A stretch of 35,431 bases of DNA from Chloroflexota bacterium. GTDB taxonomy: Bacteria > Chloroflexota > Limnocylindria > QHBO01. The notes under the pieces are model-generated. The model saw only the letters and a list, made by a program, of their open reading frames with translations, did not search any database and was not told the origin of the DNA. Shown here one piece after another: positions 23,088 to 32,350 of the stretch. The stretch is taken from the NCBI GenBank assembly GCA_025937535.1, contig JAICRD010000003.1:1-35431 (forward strand). Direction: 5' to 3'. Within the stretch, counting starts at the first letter, position 1. Every line of letters starts with the position of its first letter. The translations under genes were made by a program, and so were the position numbers.

Positions 23088-23093
23088 TAGCAT
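23088..23093 (+). promoter_or_regulatory. -10 box (TAGCAT) of kinase/PLP fusion gene, leaderless spacing
   Basis: TAGCAT is followed by 7 nt and then ATG 23101. This spacing supports 23101 as the true start rather than an upstream in-frame ATG at 23053. Confidence 0.55.
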
Positions 23094-23100
23094 CACGCCG

Positions 23101-25422
23101 ATGACAACCGCCGACGTGCTCGAGGCTCCCCCACCCCGCCTCACCACCGCCGATGCCGAGGGCGTCGCCCGAACCGCGTTCGGCATCGAGGCCACGGCCA
23201 AGCCACTCGTCAGCGAGCGCGATCAGAACTTCCGGCTCACCGATGCCGCCGGCGCCGGATGGGTCCTGAAGGTCTCCAACGCTGCGGAGGACCCCGGCGT
23301 GGTGGAGATGGAGGTTGCGGCCGTCGAGCGGATCGCACTGGTCGAACCGAGCCTGCCGCTGCCGGTGGCGCGGCCCGCGCTCGACGGATCCTCGATCGCC
23401 ACGGCCCACATCGGTGAAACGCATCACCTCGTGCGCCTCCTGCCGCTCCTGCCCGGCCGCAACGCCGGGCCGGGCGAGCTGGACGCGGTCAGCGTCCGCG
23501 ATATCGGCGAGCTGGTGGCGCGCATCGGCCATGCGTTGCGTGGCTTCTTCCATCCCGCCGCGGGCAGGACGATCCTGTGGGACCAGCAGCGGCTGCCGCT
23601 TCTCTTCAGGCACAGCGCCTTGGTCGAAGCGGGACCGCGTCGCGATCTCCTGGAACGAGTCATCGAGCGCTTCCGCGCCCGCCTGCCGGCGCTGCTGACG
23701 CTCCGGTCGCAGGTCATTCACAACGACCTGACGCTCGACAACCTCCTGGTGGACGAGGCGGGGCACGTGACGGGCGTCATCGACTTCGGCGACATGGCCC
23801 ACACCGCGCTGGTGCTCGACATCCCCGCCACGCTCCAATCGCTCGTACGTGAGCGCGATGACATCTTCGACGTGGCACAGGCATTCCTGGCCGGCTATGC
23901 GTCGGTCGTGCCGCTGGAGGAGCTGGAGGCGGAGCTGCTCGGCGATCTGCTGGCCGGGCGCATGGCGCAGACGATCCTGATCAGTGCGTTTCGCACCCGG
24001 CAGTACCCGGACAACGCCTACATCCACGGCTGGTCCGAGCCGGCCTGGGTGCTGCTCGAGCAGCTGGACGCCGTCGGCTTCGACGAGGCCTCACGCCGAC
24101 TCGCGGCCATGGCGATACAGCCGATGCGCTCCTCCGTCGCGAGCGACGAGGCCCTCGTCGCGCGGCGCGCCGTGCTCGGCAGCGCGCTCGAGCCGCTGAG
24201 CTATCGGCGTCCGCTGCACCTGATCCGCGGGCGCGGCGCCTGGCTGGAGGACGCCGATGGACGGCGCTACCTCGACGCCTACAACAACGTGCCGGTCGTC
24301 GGTCATGCGCACCCTCGGGTGGTCGACGCCATCGCGCGCCAGTCATCGTTGCTGAACACGAACACGCGCTACCTGCACCAGCACGTGGTCGAGCTGGCGG
24401 AGCGCATCACTGCGTCGATGCCGAACGAGCTCGACACCGTCATGTTCGTGAACTCCGGCAGCGAGGCGAACGACCTCGCCTGGAGGATCGCCTCGACCGT
24501 GACCGGCGGCGACGCCGGGCTCGTGACGGATTGGGCGTACCACGGCGTCACCGCCCGGATCGCCGATTTCTCACCGTCGGAGTGGAACGACGACGTGCGG
24601 CCCGATGGCGTCGAGACCTTCGCGGCACCGAACACGTACCGAGACCCGTTCGCCGACGCTGCTGACGCGCCAGCGATCGCCGCCGAGGAGGTGCAAGCCG
24701 CCGTGGCGCGACTGCGCGAGCGTGGCGGGCGACCGGCCGCGCTGTACATCGACTCGCTCTTCAGCGCCGACGGCATCTTTACGCCGGATCCCGCGGTCGT
24801 TCGGGCGCTGGTGGCCACGGCGCGGGAGGCCGGTGCGCTATGGGTGGCGGATGAGGTCCAGTCCGGCCATGGTCGCACCGGCGGTGGCCTGTGGGGCTTC
24901 AGCACGTGGGACATCACGCCGGACTTCGTCACGCTCGGCAAGCCGATGGGGAACGGCTATCCGATCGCTGCGGTCGTCACCCGCTCGGACCTCGTCGACC
25001 GGTTCGCGAAGGCGACGACGTTCTTCAGCACGTTCGGCGGCAATCCGGTGGCGTGCGCCGCGGCGCTCGCCGTGCTGGACGTGCTCGAGGACGAGGACCT
25101 GGTGGCTCGGGCAGCCACCGTCGGCGACTCGCTGCGAGGCGACCTGTCGGCGCTCACCGACCGCCATTCGTCCATCGGCGACGTGCGCGGCCGCGGGCTG
25201 ATCGCCGGCGTCGAGCTGGTGCTCGACCGCGTCACACGCGAGCCCGATCGTGAGCTGGCCGCTCGTGTCAAGGACGAGATGCGCGAGCGCGGCGTGCTGG
25301 TCGGGACGACCGGCCGCCATGGCAACATCCTGAAGATCCGTCCCCCGCTCGCGATCACCGCCGACGAGGCAGTCGTGATCCCCACCCGCCTCGGCCAGGT
25401 GCTGACGGACCTCGAGCGCTAG
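23101..25422 (+). CDS. Fusion of APH-type kinase and class III PLP enzyme (hydroxylysine/phosphoethanolamine phospho-lyase type)
   Basis: Residues 1 to about 340 form an aminoglycoside-phosphotransferase-like kinase with the catalytic loop [10 protein letters not shown] (His207-Asn208-Asp209) and metal motif VIDFGD (228-231). Residues about 350-773 form a class III PLP enzyme with [24 protein letters not shown] and the PLP lysine at 614 in [11 protein letters not shown]. The same pairing exists as separate human enzymes: hydroxylysine kinase and 5-phosphohydroxylysine phospho-lyase, or its ethanolamine-phosphate relative. A kinase that makes a phospho-amine and a lyase that removes phosphate and ammonia would form one pathway. 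The exact substrate is not fixed by the sequence. The stop overlaps that of the convergent thiolase gene. Confidence 0.88.
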   Translation: MTTADVLEAPPPRLTTADAEGVARTAFGIEATAKPLVSERDQNFRLTDAAGAGWVLKVSNAAEDPGVVEMEVAAVERIALVEPSLPLPVARPALDGSSIATAHIGETHHLVRLLPLLPGRNAGPGELDAVSVRDIGELVARIGHALRGFFHPAAGRTILWDQQRLPLLFRHSALVEAGPRRDLLERVIERFRARLPALLTLRSQVIHNDLTLDNLLVDEAGHVTGVIDFGDMAHTALVLDIPATLQSLVRERDDIFDVAQAFLAGYASVVPLEELEAELLGDLLAGRMAQTILISAFRTRQYPDNAYIHGWSEPAWVLLEQLDAVGFDEASRRLAAMAIQPMRSSVASDEALVARRAVLGSALEPLSYRRPLHLIRGRGAWLEDADGRRYLDAYNNVPVVGHAHPRVVDAIARQSSLLNTNTRYLHQHVVELAERITASMPNELDTVMFVNSGSEANDLAWRIASTVTGGDAGLVTDWAYHGVTARIADFSPSEWNDDVRPDGVETFAAPNTYRDPFADAADAPAIAAEEVQAAVARLRERGGRPAALYIDSLFSADGIFTPDPAVVRALVATAREAGALWVADEVQSGHGRTGGGLWGFSTWDITPDFVTLGKPMGNGYPIAAVVTRSDLVDRFAKATTFFSTFGGNPVACAAALAVLDVLEDEDLVARAATVGDSLRGDLSALTDRHSSIGDVRGRGLIAGVELVLDRVTREPDRELAARVKDEMRERGVLVGTTGRHGNILKIRPPLAITADEAVVIPTRLGQVLTDLER

Positions 25423-26594
25423 ACGGTTTCGATCGCCATCGCCACCGCTCCACCGCCGCCGAGGCAGAGCGTCGCCAGGCCCTTGCCGCCACCCCGGCGG
25501 CGCAGCTCGTAGAGGAGCGTCGTCAGCACGCGGGCGCCGGAGGCGCCGATGGGATGGCCGAGCGCGATCGCGCCACCGTTGACGTTGACGCGGTTCCAGT
25601 CGAATCCGAGCTCGTTGCCGTCGGCCAGGACCTGGGCTGCGAAGGCCTCGTTGATCTCGATCAGGTCGAAGTCGTCCAGCGTCCCGCCGACCTTCTCGAT
25701 CAGACGCCGGACGCCATGGATCGGCGCCTCGAACAGCCACTCGGGGGCGACGTCGGCCTGGGCGTAGCCGGTGATGCGCGCCATCGGCTGGGCGCCGTTG
25801 ATGGCCTCTTCGGAGCCGATGACGACGGCAGCCGCGCCATCCGTGATCCCCGGAGCGTTTCCCGCGGTGACGGTCCCGCCATCGGGCTGGAAGGCCGGCC
25901 GGAGCTTCGCGAGCGCCTCGGCGCTCGTATCGGCCCGTGGCCCTTCATCGGCCGATACAACGGTGTCACCCTTCTTGCCCGCCACGGTGACCGGCACGAT
26001 CTCGTCGTCGAAGCGCCCCGCCTCCTGTGCCGCGATGGCTCGCTGGTGCGAGCGCAGGGCCAGCTCGTCCTGGGCCTCGCGCGTCACGTCATGCTTGGCT
26101 GCCACACGCTCGGCGTGCAGGCCCATGTGGACGTCGCAGGTCGCACACCACAGTCCGTCGTGGACCGTAGCGTCGACGAGCACGCCATTGCCGAGACGGT
26201 AGCCGGTGCGGGCCTGGGGCAGCAGGTAAGGCGCCATGTTCATGCTCTCCATGCCGCCCGCCACGATGAGATCGGCGTCGCCGGCACGGATGGCCGATGC
26301 GCCCATCATCACCGCCTTCAGGCCCGAGCCACAGACCTTGTTGATGGTCGTTGCGCTGACGCCCTCCGGCAGCCCTGCCTTCAGGGCGGCCTGGCGTGCC
26401 GGCGCCTGGCCGGCACCCGCCTGGAGCACCTGGCCGATGATCGCCTCGTCGACCCGTTCGGGCGCAATGCCGGCTCGCTCGACGGCGGCGCGGATCGCGA
26501 CCGCGCCCAAGTCGGTGGCCGGAGTGGTCGAGAGCCCACCGCCGAACTTGCCGATCGGCGTCCTGGCGGCGGAGAGGATGTACACGTCACGCAT
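25419..26594 (-). CDS. Acetyl-CoA C-acetyltransferase (thiolase)
   Basis: It condenses or cleaves acetoacetyl-CoA or longer 3-ketoacyl-CoA. The 391-residue product has the nucleophilic Cys in [12 protein letters not shown], the [10 protein letters not shown] segment, NEAFAAQ, the His in [13 protein letters not shown] and the second Cys in [13 protein letters not shown] 26594 is used; TACCAT lies 6 nt upstream, so the mRNA is probably leaderless. It has its own promoter, separated from the acyl-CoA operon by a repeat element. The stop codon TAG lies in a CTAG shared with the convergent fusion gene. Confidence 0.94.
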   Translation of the reverse strand: MRDVYILSAARTPIGKFGGGLSTTPATDLGAVAIRAAVERAGIAPERVDEAIIGQVLQAGAGQAPARQAALKAGLPEGVSATTINKVCGSGLKAVMMGASAIRAGDADLIVAGGMESMNMAPYLLPQARTGYRLGNGVLVDATVHDGLWCATCDVHMGLHAERVAAKHDVTREAQDELALRSHQRAIAAQEAGRFDDEIVPVTVAGKKGDTVVSADEGPRADTSAEALAKLRPAFQPDGGTVTAGNAPGITDGAAAVVIGSEEAINGAQPMARITGYAQADVAPEWLFEAPIHGVRRLIEKVGGTLDDFDLIEINEAFAAQVLADGNELGFDWNRVNVNGGAIALGHPIGASGARVLTTLLYELRRRGGGKGLATLCLGGGGAVAMAIETV

Positions 26595-26600
26595 GTGGTG

Positions 26601-26606
26601 ATGGTA
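26601..26606 (-). promoter_or_regulatory. -10 box (TACCAT) of thiolase, leaderless spacing
   Basis: TACCAT, 6 nt (CACCAC), then ATG 26594. No Shine-Dalgarno sequence is present. Confidence 0.45.
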
Positions 26607-26681
26607 CTCGTCGGCGCCGTCCGCCGGGTTCGGCAGAGCCGGATCCGAAGACGCACGTGCCGGTCGTTGGCGCCGTTGGTG

Positions 26682-26851
26682 TCAGGTACCAACCAGGGGC
26701 GGCTTAGGCGCAGTCCGCCAGCCCGACGATGGGGACGGCCCGTCATCTGCCATTCGCATTGGTGCCTGGCGACGATTTGCGAGTCGCAACGGGCGTGGGA
26801 GCGAAACGCACCCGTTCGTGCTCGCCTAAGGTCGCCGTGGTTGGTATCTGA
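26682..26851. repeat. MITE- or REP-like element with 29-bp terminal inverted repeats
   Basis: The left arm (26682-26710, beginning TCAGGTACCAACCA and ending TTAGGCG) and the right arm read on the other strand (26851 to 26823, beginning TCAGATACCAACCA and ending TTAGGCG) match at 23 of 29 positions. They enclose 112 bp with no ORF, which contains a hairpin (AACGGG...CCCGTT) and a GGTGCCTGGC segment. It fills most of the gap between the thiolase start and the acyl-CoA ligase stop, ending 11 bp from that stop. GTGTCAGGTACC resembles motifs I recall from REP/RAYT-type repeats; that comparison is from memory. Confidence 0.7.
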
Positions 26852-26862
26852 CGAAACCCCCG

Positions 26863-28785
26863 CTATTTCGAGTCGGCGGGGCGCTCGTCGAACAGGTACG
26901 CGACCTTGTCGGCCCAGTTCTTCACCACGACGCGGTTCTTCGTCTTCAGCGACGGTGTCAGCTCGCCCTCTTCCTCGGACAGCAGGCGCGGCAGGAGTGC
27001 GACCCGCCGCGGCCGCTCGTGCACGCCGAAGCCGTCGAGCGTGCGCTTCACCTCGGTGTCGTACAACTTCTCGACGGATGGCTGCTCGACCAGCTGCTCG
27101 GGCGGCATCTCGGCGATGCCGTTGGCCGCGGCCCAGGCGCCGAGCTCGTCGAAGTCGGGCGCGATCAACGCCCCTGTGTACGGCTGGCCATCGCCGAGGA
27201 TGACCGCCTGGGCCACGAACCGCGAGCTCGAGAGCGCCGCCTCCATCGGCCCGGGCGAGACGTTCTTGCCGTTGCCGAGGACGATGATGTTCTTGAGCCG
27301 ATCGGTGATGCGGATGCGGCCGATCTCGTCCAGCTCGCCGATGTCGCCGGTGTGGAACCAGCCATCGGCGTCGATGGCGCGGGCGGTCTCCTCCGGCTGG
27401 TTGAGGTAGCCCTGCATGACCTGCGGGCCGCGGACCAGGATCTCGCCGGTGTCCGGATCGATGCGCACCTCGGAACCCGGTGCGGCGCGGCCGACCGTCC
27501 CGAACACGAAGTCGTCAGGACGGTTGACACTGACGAACGGCGAAGTCTCGGTCAGGCCGTATCCCTCGAGGACCAGCATGCCCATGGCGTAGAAGAACTC
27601 GCCGATCTCGCTCGACAGCGCCGCCGACCCCGAGACGAAGTAGCGCACGCGGCCGCCGGTCCGGTCACGGATCTTGCCAAAGACCAGGGCGTCGGCGACC
27701 TTCAGCTGCAGCGCGAGCCAGGGCGAGTCGCCGCGTCCTGCAAGGTGGTTGGCGTACTTCCGGCGCCCCAGGCCGGCGGCCCAGTGAAAGATGCGCTGGC
27801 GCATCGGCGAGCCGGCCTCGACGGCGGACAGCACGCGAGCGTAGACGCGTTCGTACAGCCGCGGTGGCGCGCCCATGACGGTCGGACGCACCTCGACCAT
27901 GTTCGCGGGCAGCCGCTCGATGACCGCCTCCGCGTACACCACTGCGGCCCCGCGACCGAGCGCGATGACCTCGTCGACGATCCGGCCGTAGATGTGCGAC
28001 AGCGGCAGGAAGCTCAGGAAGATATCGGTCTCGTAGAAGTCCACGACCTGGTTGGCCGCCTCGTAGTTGAACAGCACGTTGCCGTGGCTGAGGACCGCTC
28101 CCTTCGGGTTGGCCGTGGTGCCCGAGGTGTGGATGACGGTCGCGATGTGGTCGCGGTCGATGGCCTTCCAGGCGTCCTGCCACTCGAGGCGGTTGGCGGC
28201 GTCGGTATCGGCTCGGGCCATGACGTCGTCGAGCGTCAGCGTGCCCGCGGGCAGCTTGCCGCTCGGCTCGAAGGCCACGACGTGCTCGAGCGTCGGGCAC
28301 TCGGCTCGGATCGACTCGATCTTGGCGGCCTGCTGCGCATTCTCGACGAAGATCAGGCGCGCGCTGACGTTGTTGATGACGAACGCGGCCTGGCCAGCCT
28401 CCGACTGCGGATAGATCGGGCACGTGACCGCCCCGAGCGCCAGCGACGCCAGATCGGCGATCGCCCACTCCGGACGCGTGCGCGCGATGATCGCGACCGA
28501 GTCCCCGTCATGGATGCCGATGTCCTTGAGGCCGAGCGACACGCTGGTGACCCAGTCCCACATCTCGCGATACGTCCGGCTGGTCCAGACCGCCTCGGTG
28601 GCGCCCTCCGGCCGCTGCGACTTGGGAAGCTTCCAGCGCATCGCCTCGCGCCCGGAGTTGCGCTCGACGGATCGGTGGATGAGGTCGACCACGCTGCTGG
28701 CGCGGTCCTCGGGAGCGACGATCAGTGGCTCGAACTCCGGGGTCTGCAGGACGCGCGGCACGGCGGTGGCGGCGGGGGTCGTCAT
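26863..28785 (-). CDS. Long-chain acyl-CoA synthetase (AMP-forming)
   Basis: It activates fatty or other carboxylic acids to acyl-CoA through an acyl-AMP. The 640-residue product has the AMP-binding loop IHTSGTTANPKGAVLSHGN, EGYGLTETSPFVSVN, GWFHTGDIGELDEIGRIRITDR and NIIVLGNGKNVSPGPMEAAL. The length and the C-terminal insertion fit the FAA1/LC-FACS branch. ATG 28785 is chosen, with AGGAG 11 nt upstream. It is the last gene of the B12-mutase/acyl-CoA group, 72 nt after the dehydrogenase. Its last codons and stop lie in GACTCGAAAT, a 10-mer also found in the repeat at 32471-32484. Confidence 0.93.
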   Translation of the reverse strand: MTTPAATAVPRVLQTPEFEPLIVAPEDRASSVVDLIHRSVERNSGREAMRWKLPKSQRPEGATEAVWTSRTYREMWDWVTSVSLGLKDIGIHDGDSVAIIARTRPEWAIADLASLALGAVTCPIYPQSEAGQAAFVINNVSARLIFVENAQQAAKIESIRAECPTLEHVVAFEPSGKLPAGTLTLDDVMARADTDAANRLEWQDAWKAIDRDHIATVIHTSGTTANPKGAVLSHGNVLFNYEAANQVVDFYETDIFLSFLPLSHIYGRIVDEVIALGRGAAVVYAEAVIERLPANMVEVRPTVMGAPPRLYERVYARVLSAVEAGSPMRQRIFHWAAGLGRRKYANHLAGRGDSPWLALQLKVADALVFGKIRDRTGGRVRYFVSGSAALSSEIGEFFYAMGMLVLEGYGLTETSPFVSVNRPDDFVFGTVGRAAPGSEVRIDPDTGEILVRGPQVMQGYLNQPEETARAIDADGWFHTGDIGELDEIGRIRITDRLKNIIVLGNGKNVSPGPMEAALSSSRFVAQAVILGDGQPYTGALIAPDFDELGAWAAANGIAEMPPEQLVEQPSVEKLYDTEVKRTLDGFGVHERPRRVALLPRLLSEEEGELTPSLKTKNRVVVKNWADKVAYLFDERPADSK

Positions 28786-28857
28786 CGGTCTGGCGTCTCC
28801 TGGTTGATGTGGGCGTCATCGGTTTCGCGGGCGCGCTGCGGGGCTACGGTCCGGTCG

Positions 28858-30039
28858 TCATCCCTCCCGGCCCATGCCGTCGAGCAGGCCCTGCGCCACG
28901 ATGAGCCGATGGATCTGGTTGGTCCCCTCGTAGATCTGCGCTCCCTTGGCGTCCCGCATGAGACGTTCCACCGGGTTGTCGCGGGAGTAGCCGGCGCCGC
29001 CGTAGATCTGCACGGCGTCGGTCGTCACGCGCATGGCCGTGTCGGAGGCGTACCACTTGGCCATGCTCGAGGCTGAATTGATCGGCTGACCCGCGTCACG
29101 CATGCGGGCCGCCCGCCAGGTGAGCAACCGCGCGGCATCGACCTGGACCGCCATCTCGGCCAGCATCGCCTGGATCATCTCCTGGTCGGCGATGGCGCGA
29201 CCGAACTGGCGCCGCTCGAGCGCATAGCGCGTGGCGAGCTCGAGCGCGTTGCGTGCCAGGCCAACGCAGCAGGCGGCGATGCTGATCCTTCCCGCTCCGA
29301 GCGACGAGAGCGCCACGCGCAGGCCCTCGCCCTCCTCGCCCAGACGGTTGTCGGCCGGGACGCGGGCGTCCTCGAACACGATCTCGTACCCGGTGGTGCC
29401 GCGAATGCCCATCTTCCGCTCCTTCGAGCCGAGGCGGAAGCCGGGGGTGTCGGCCTCGACGACGAAGGCGGTGATGCCGTCCTTTCCCCTGCTGCGGTCG
29501 ACGGTGGCGAAGACGACGTAGCGGGCCGCCTCGCCGGCGTTCGTGATCCAGATCTTCGTGCCGTTGAGGACGTACGCGTCGCCGTCGCGGCGCGCGGAGA
29601 GCGAGAGCGCCGCCGCATCGGAGCCGGCGCCCGGTTCGGTGAGCGCGAAGGCGCCGAGCTCGCGGCCGGCGGTCATCGGCGGGAGGAAACGCTGCTTCTG
29701 CTCGTCGCTGCCGCTGGCGAAGATGCACAGCTGGCTCAGGATGTGGACCGAGAAGCTGACGGCCAGGCCCATGTCGGCGGCGCCGATCTCCTCGGCAGCG
29801 ACGGCCCACGCGAAGCTGCCCATCCCGGCACCGCCGTACGCCTCGGGATACGGGAGCCCGGTCAGCCCGAGCTCGCCGGCGCGATGGAAGAGCGAGACGT
29901 CGTAGCGTTCGGCCTCGTCACGCTCCGCGGCGCCGGGCAGCACCTCCCGCCGCGCCCAATCGCGGACCGTGTCGCGGACGACCCGCTCTTCCTCCGTCAG
30001 CGCGAACGAGTCGCGGGTGGGCGCCGTCTCGACCGCCAC
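28858..30039 (-). CDS. Acyl-CoA dehydrogenase
   Basis: This FAD enzyme makes the 2,3-double bond in acyl-CoA, passing electrons to an electron-transfer flavoprotein. The 393-residue product has FALTEPGAGSDAAAL, IWITNAG, ERRQFGRAIADQEMIQ and the catalytic Glu in AQIYEGTNQIHRL, in the short-chain (butyryl-CoA dehydrogenase) position. GTG 30039 follows the preceding TAG with no gap. It is one of the run of acyl-CoA genes from 32305 downward. Confidence 0.94.
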   Translation of the reverse strand: MAVETAPTRDSFALTEEERVVRDTVRDWARREVLPGAAERDEAERYDVSLFHRAGELGLTGLPYPEAYGGAGMGSFAWAVAAEEIGAADMGLAVSFSVHILSQLCIFASGSDEQKQRFLPPMTAGRELGAFALTEPGAGSDAAALSLSARRDGDAYVLNGTKIWITNAGEAARYVVFATVDRSRGKDGITAFVVEADTPGFRLGSKERKMGIRGTTGYEIVFEDARVPADNRLGEEGEGLRVALSSLGAGRISIAACCVGLARNALELATRYALERRQFGRAIADQEMIQAMLAEMAVQVDAARLLTWRAARMRDAGQPINSASSMAKWYASDTAMRVTTDAVQIYGGAGYSRDNPVERLMRDAKGAQIYEGTNQIHRLIVAQGLLDGMGREG

Positions 30040-30912
30040 CTATTCGACCTTCTTGCCCGTCTCGTCGTAGGTGTAGAACCCGCGTCCCGTCTTGCGGCCG
30101 AGATGCCCGGCCGTGACCATCTGGCGCAGCAGCGGCGCGGCGCGGAACTTCGGGTCGCCGAAGCCGCGGTACAGCACGTCCATGACGCCGAGCATCACGT
30201 CGTTGCCGATGAAGTCGCTCAGCTCGAGCGGCCCCATCGGATGGTTCAGGCCGAGCTTCGCTCCGGTGTCGATGTCCTCCGCCGTGCCGGTCGACTCCAT
30301 GAGCGCGAAGACGGCCTCGTTGATGAACGGGCCGAGCATCCGGTTCACCAGGAAGCCGGGGTAGTCCTTCGACTCGATGACCGTCTTGCCGAGCTCCTCG
30401 GCGAACGTGCGGCAGGCGTCGTAGGTCTCGTCGTCGGTCTCGAGCCCGCGGATGATCTCGATGAGGCCCATCACCGGCACGGGCGAGAAGAAGTGCAGGC
30501 CGATGAACCTCGGCGCGCGGTCGGTCGCCGTGGCGAGGCCGGTGATGCTGATGCTGCTGGTATTCGAGGCGAAGATCGCATCGGCGTCGGCGCTCTTCGT
30601 CAGCGCCTCCCAGGTCTGTCGCTTGACCGACTCGTCCTCGAACACGGCCTCGATGACGATGTCGTGCCCGGCGGCGCCATCGGCCCCTTCTCCGGTGCTG
30701 ATGCGTTCGAGGATCTCGTCCGCGGCCGACTGCTCGAGCTTGCCCTTGTCCACCTGTCGCTTCAGGTTGGAGCCGATGCGGGCCTTGCCCTTGTCGGCCA
30801 GCTCCGCCGTTCGGTCGGAGAGCGTCACCCGCTTGCCGGCGGCAGCGCTGACCTGGGCGATGCCGTGGCCCATCAGCCCGGCGCCGATGACGAAAACGCG
30901 ATCGATGCTCAT
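30040..30912 (-). CDS. 3-hydroxyacyl-CoA (3-hydroxybutyryl-CoA) dehydrogenase
   Basis: It oxidises 3-hydroxyacyl-CoA to 3-ketoacyl-CoA with NAD(P), feeding the thiolase. The 290-residue product starts MSIDRVFVIGAGLMGHGIAQ (Rossmann fold). It has the catalytic His in FIGLHFFSPVPVM, its Glu partner in FEDESVK or the adjacent region, and YPGFLVNRMLGPFINEA. The length is that of the stand-alone bacterial PaaH/Hbd form. ATG 30912 is chosen, one base after the meaB stop; longer in-frame sequence lies inside meaB. Confidence 0.94.
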   Translation of the reverse strand: MSIDRVFVIGAGLMGHGIAQVSAAAGKRVTLSDRTAELADKGKARIGSNLKRQVDKGKLEQSAADEILERISTGEGADGAAGHDIVIEAVFEDESVKRQTWEALTKSADADAIFASNTSSISITGLATATDRAPRFIGLHFFSPVPVMGLIEIIRGLETDDETYDACRTFAEELGKTVIESKDYPGFLVNRMLGPFINEAVFALMESTGTAEDIDTGAKLGLNHPMGPLELSDFIGNDVMLGVMDVLYRGFGDPKFRAAPLLRQMVTAGHLGRKTGRGFYTYDETGKKVE

Positions 30913-30913
30913 C

Positions 30914-31870
30914 TCATTCAAGCCTACCAGCGTCGAGCAGGCGTTCGGCCGCGGTGAACGGGTCCAGCTCGCGATCCGCAACGGCCTGGACCGATGCCTC
31001 CCAGCCCGGATCCGCTTCCGCATGCCTGGCGGCGAGGTCGGCCAGTGCGCGCCGCACCTGGCTCGCGGCGCGTTCGCGCGCCCGCATCGGCGAGCGCGCG
31101 GTGGACCGATGCGCCTCGATGGCGTCGACGAGCGCGGGCACGCCCTCGGCGGTCGTGGCCGTCGTCACCAGGACCGGGGGCGGCTTGCGCTCGATCCGCC
31201 CACCGGCGGTGGACAGCATGGCGCGCAGCTGCCTCGCCGCCCGATCGGCACCCGGGCGGTCACCCTTGTTCACGGCGATGATGTCGGCCACCTCGAGCAG
31301 CCCTGCCTTGATGGCCTGCACCTCGTCGCCCATCTCGGGCACCTCGACCACGACGGTCGTCTCGGCGAGCCGGGCGATCTCCACCTCCGACTGCCCCGCC
31401 CCGACCGTCTCGATCAGGATCGGGTCGAAGCCCGCCGCATCGAGCGCGGCGGCGGCGATCCAGGTCGTCGCCGCCAGCCCGCCGAGCTCGCCGCGCGACG
31501 CCATCGAGCGCATGAAGACGTCGCGATCGGCTGCGTGCTCCATCATCCGGATCCGATCGCCCAGGATCGCGCCGCGCGTGTACGGCGAGCTGGGATCGAC
31601 CGCCAGCACGCCGACCCGTCTTCCCCGCTTCCGCCACTCACCGATCAGCGCGCTGACGAGCGTCGACTTGCCGCTGCCCGGCGGCCCGGTGATGCCGACC
31701 AGGTGGCCACCGTGGCCGGCGGCGAAGAGGTCCGGCAGCAGGGCCCGGACCGATGGATCGCCGCCCTCGACCCGGGTCAGCAGCCGGGCGAGTGGCCGGC
31801 GCTCCCCCGTCCTGAGCTCACCGAGCATTGGCGACGTATGTACGTGCCTGGGCAGTTGCCAGTCGTGCAC
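30914..31870 (-). CDS. meaB: MeaB-type GTPase, chaperone of B12-dependent mutase
   Basis: This G3E-family GTPase protects and reloads the adenosylcobalamin of methylmalonyl-CoA mutase or a relative. The 318-residue product has the P-loop TGPPGSGKST (61-70), AVDPSSPYTRGAILGDRIRM, the ETVGAGQSEVE switch and NKGD for guanine. GTG 31870 gives the longest frame; ATG 31828 starts exactly at the family core (LGELRTGERRPLARLL) and is an equally good start. It lies next to the B12-binding subunit, as is usual. Confidence 0.94.
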   Translation of the reverse strand: MHDWQLPRHVHTSPMLGELRTGERRPLARLLTRVEGGDPSVRALLPDLFAAGHGGHLVGITGPPGSGKSTLVSALIGEWRKRGRRVGVLAVDPSSPYTRGAILGDRIRMMEHAADRDVFMRSMASRGELGGLAATTWIAAAALDAAGFDPILIETVGAGQSEVEIARLAETTVVVEVPEMGDEVQAIKAGLLEVADIIAVNKGDRPGADRAARQLRAMLSTAGGRIERKPPPVLVTTATTAEGVPALVDAIEAHRSTARSPMRARERAASQVRRALADLAARHAEADPGWEASVQAVADRELDPFTAAERLLDAGRLE

Positions 31871-31888
31871 CCAGGGCGCCGCCGGGGG

Positions 31889-32305
31889 TCATGAGCGCCG
31901 GGCGTTCTCGCGGAAGTAGCGCGCGATCTGTCCGATGCTGGTGCCCGGCCCGAAGATCTCCGCGACGCCCGCCGCCTTCAGCTTGGTGACGTCGGCATCG
32001 GGGATGATTCCGCCCGCGGCGACCAGGACATCGTCCATGCCCCGTTGGCGGAGGAGCTCGACGGTCCGCGGCAGCAGCGCCATGTGCGCGCCGGACAGGA
32101 TCGACAGCCCGACGACGTCGACATCCTCCTGCTCGGCGGCATCGGCGATCATCTCCGGCGTCTGGCGCAGGCCGGTGTAGATCACCTCGAAGCCCTCGTC
32201 GCGCAGTCCGCGCGCGAGCACCTTGGCGCCGCGATCGTGCCCGTCGAGGCCGGGCTTCGCGATGAGGACGCGGATGGGCGCGTCGGTCGAGCGGTCGTTC
32301 ATCAT
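31889..32305 (-). CDS. Cobalamin-binding small subunit of a B12-dependent acyl-CoA mutase
   Basis: The 138-residue product is a stand-alone B12-binding domain. DGHDRG is the DxHxxG loop whose His binds cobalt. [10 protein letters not shown] and [11 protein letters not shown] follow, with [12 protein letters not shown] at the end. It matches the C-terminal domain of methylmalonyl-CoA mutase, as in the two-subunit archaeal type. The catalytic large subunit is not in this window. ATG 32305 (or 32302) lies 10 nt after TAGAAT. It heads the operon with meaB and the acyl-CoA genes. Confidence 0.93.
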   Translation of the reverse strand: MMNDRSTDAPIRVLIAKPGLDGHDRGAKVLARGLRDEGFEVIYTGLRQTPEMIADAAEQEDVDVVGLSILSGAHMALLPRTVELLRQRGMDDVLVAAGGIIPDADVTKLKAAGVAEIFGPGTSIGQIARYFRENARRS

Positions 32306-32315
32306 CGGCGGGCCG

Positions 32316-32321
32316 ATTCTA
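32316..32321 (-). promoter_or_regulatory. -10 box (TAGAAT) of the B12-mutase/acyl-CoA operon
   Basis: TAGAAT is 10 nt upstream of ATG 32305, giving a leader of only a few bases. It is the likely promoter for five genes down to 26863. Confidence 0.5.
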
Positions 32322-32350
32322 CCCGGCTCCGCGTGGGTGCCCGCCGTCGC

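Noticed and set aside
22981-23100. ATG 23053 as start of the kinase/PLP fusion
   Set aside because: It lies upstream of the likely -10 box at 23088-23093, and its extra 16 residues look unstructured.
27019-29076. Plus-strand ORF of 685 codons opposite the acyl-CoA ligase
   Set aside because: Antisense shadow of a gene with clear motifs; no domain of its own.
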